Part shown: piece by piece, positions 11,799-12,796 of the stretch | How the letters are laid out: the number at the start of each line of letters is the position of its first letter | Numbering within the stretch: the stretch's first letter is position 1 | Assembly (NCBI GenBank): GCA_025350745.1 | Contig: JANXXG010000238.1 | Coordinates: forward strand, 1 to 12,796 | Source: Chloroflexota bacterium | Lineage (GTDB): Bacteria; Chloroflexota; Limnocylindria; P2-11E | DNA length: 12,796 nucleotides | Reading direction: 5' to 3' | Translations under genes and position numbers: made by a program | Notes under the pieces: generated by a model | Seen by the model: the letters and a program-made list of their open reading frames with translations, nothing else | Databases searched by the model: none | Told to the model about the DNA's origin: nothing

Positions 11799-12796
11799 AC
11801 GGCGACGGGATCCCGCGATTCCGCCCGCACGAGCTCCACGAGACGCCTGAGGACATCCGCATCGGTGCCGGGAAGCACCCCGTGGCCAAGATTGAACACA
11901 TGGCCGGGCCGCCCGCCCGCGCGCCGCAGTACGTCGCGGGCGGCGCCGGCCACGACCGCGAACGGCGCGAGGCACACCGCCGGATCGAGGTTGCCCTGGA
12001 TACCGGTCCTTGGACCGATCGCCGACCAGGCGTCGTCCAGCGGCTGCCGCCAGTCCACGCTCACCATGTCGGCTCCCGCCGCCGCAAGGAGCGGCGTGAG
12101 CGCTGGGTTGCCGGTCGCGAAATGGATGCGCGGGACCCCTGCCCCTTCGAGGCGCTGGAAGATCGCGCGGCTGTATGGCAGTACCGCGCGCTCGTAGTCA
12201 GCCGGCGCGAGTGCGCCGGCCCACGAGTCGAAGAGCTGGATCACGTCGACGCCCGCCCGGACCTGCGCGAGCAGGTAGCGCGAGAGTATTTCGACGAGCG
12301 TCGTCATCAGTCGGGCCCAGCGCTCCGGCTCGGCCTGCAGCATCGTCTTCGTCAGCGCGTGATCGCGCGACGGACGGCCCTCGATCAAATAGGAAGCGAG
12401 GGTGAAGGGCGCTCCGGCGAAGCCAATGAGTGCCGTCTCGCGCGGAAGATCGCGACGCAGGGCGCGGATCGTCTCAAAGAGATATGGCGTCGCCTCATCC
12501 GCATCGATCACCCGGATGGCGGCGACATCGGCGTCGGTCCGGATCGGTCGCTCGACGATCGGGCCGAGATCGGGCTCGATGTGGAATGGCACGCCCATGC
12601 CATCGAGCGGCAACATGATGTCCGCGTACAGCACCGCGGCGTCCACTCCAAGACGATCGACCGGCATGCGCGTGACCTGCGCGCACAGCTCCGGTGTCCG
12701 GGCCATTTCGAGGATGCCGTATCGCTCGCGCAGCGCTCGATATTCGGCGAGGCAGCGGCCGGCTTGACGCATGAACCAGACCGGCGTGCGCTCGAC
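11795..12796 (-). CDS. hemE: Uroporphyrinogen decarboxylase HemE (5' partial)
   Basis: HemE converts uroporphyrinogen III to coproporphyrinogen III by removing four acetate carboxyls. The frame runs off the right edge. Codons before the ATG at 12772 read VERTPVWF, continuing into the invariant MRQAGR motif, so the true start is outside the window and about 20 residues are missing. Visible motifs are RQAGR, the substrate-binding Asp in LYADIMLPL, GFAGAPFTLASYLIEG, QLFDSWAG, and the C-terminal FNLGHGVLPGTD with its His. The length fits the family (~340-350 residues). The stop overlaps the hemH start by four bases, making a translationally coupled hemE-hemH pair, the arrangement seen in coproporphyrin-dependent heme pathways (hemE-hemH-hemY in Bacillus). 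Confidence 0.97.
   Translation of the reverse strand, partial: VERTPVWFMRQAGRCLAEYRALRERYGILEMARTPELCAQVTRMPVDRLGVDAAVLYADIMLPLDGMGVPFHIEPDLGPIVERPIRTDADVAAIRVIDADEATPYLFETIRALRRDLPRETALIGFAGAPFTLASYLIEGRPSRDHALTKTMLQAEPERWARLMTTLVEILSRYLLAQVRAGVDVIQLFDSWAGALAPADYERAVLPYSRAIFQRLEGAGVPRIHFATGNPALTPLLAAAGADMVSVDWRQPLDDAWSAIGPRTGIQGNLDPAVCLAPFAVVAGAARDVLRRAGGRPGHVFNLGHGVLPGTDADVLRRLVELVRAESRDPVAV

Overview
This is a GC-rich bacterial chromosomal window with frequent GTG and TTG starts, clear GGAGG-type ribosome binding sites and overlapping start/stop codons. The Thr/Pro/Ala-rich lipoprotein linker, the lipobox cupredoxins, the 'LigA-like' two-cysteine membrane protein and the hemE-hemH order suggest a Gram-positive-like high-GC lineage such as Chloroflexota or Actinomycetota. 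This assignment is inference; no rRNA or phylogenetic marker is present to settle it.

Layout. 1-1456 (+) is the 3' part of an NAD(P)-binding SDR/DUF2867 protein. 1735-1995 (+) is a small His-rich protein. 2109-2309 (+) is the orphan C-terminal tail of a MOSC protein, closed by a perfect 14-bp hairpin shared with the convergent gene 2391-3065 (-), a membrane protein usually mislabelled LigA. 3291-3704 (+) is a cupredoxin lipoprotein and 3733-4131 (-) is msrB. Upstream of msrB lies a decayed region: a cupredoxin pseudogene with three frame lesions, a G-quadruplex run just before msrB, a SHOCT-domain mini-ORF, and, facing the other way, the last ~42 residues of a copper P-type ATPase whose stop overlaps the start of a membrane-anchored cupredoxin (4858-5235, +). 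Then come a hemolysin III/PAQR membrane protein (5410-6060, -), a two-domain secreted cupredoxin (6208-7044, -) and a Thr/Pro-linker cupredoxin lipoprotein (7063-7752, -). Next are an OmpR-type response regulator and its histidine kinase (7873-10748, -), then hemH and 5'-truncated hemE (10902-12796, -).

How it fits together. The centre (3.3-7.8 kb) is a cupredoxin island: four intact genes plus one pseudogene, six cupredoxin domains in all, next to a relic of a copper exporter. The histidine kinase and regulator overlap by four bases. They lie directly upstream of the two-gene cupredoxin operon, with two pairs of direct repeats at 11-bp spacing (PhoB/OmpR-box-like) in the promoter gap. The simplest inference is that the two-component system controls these extracytoplasmic copper proteins. 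The adjacent heme genes form a separate translationally coupled unit; HemH has the active-site Tyr expected of a coproporphyrin ferrochelatase.
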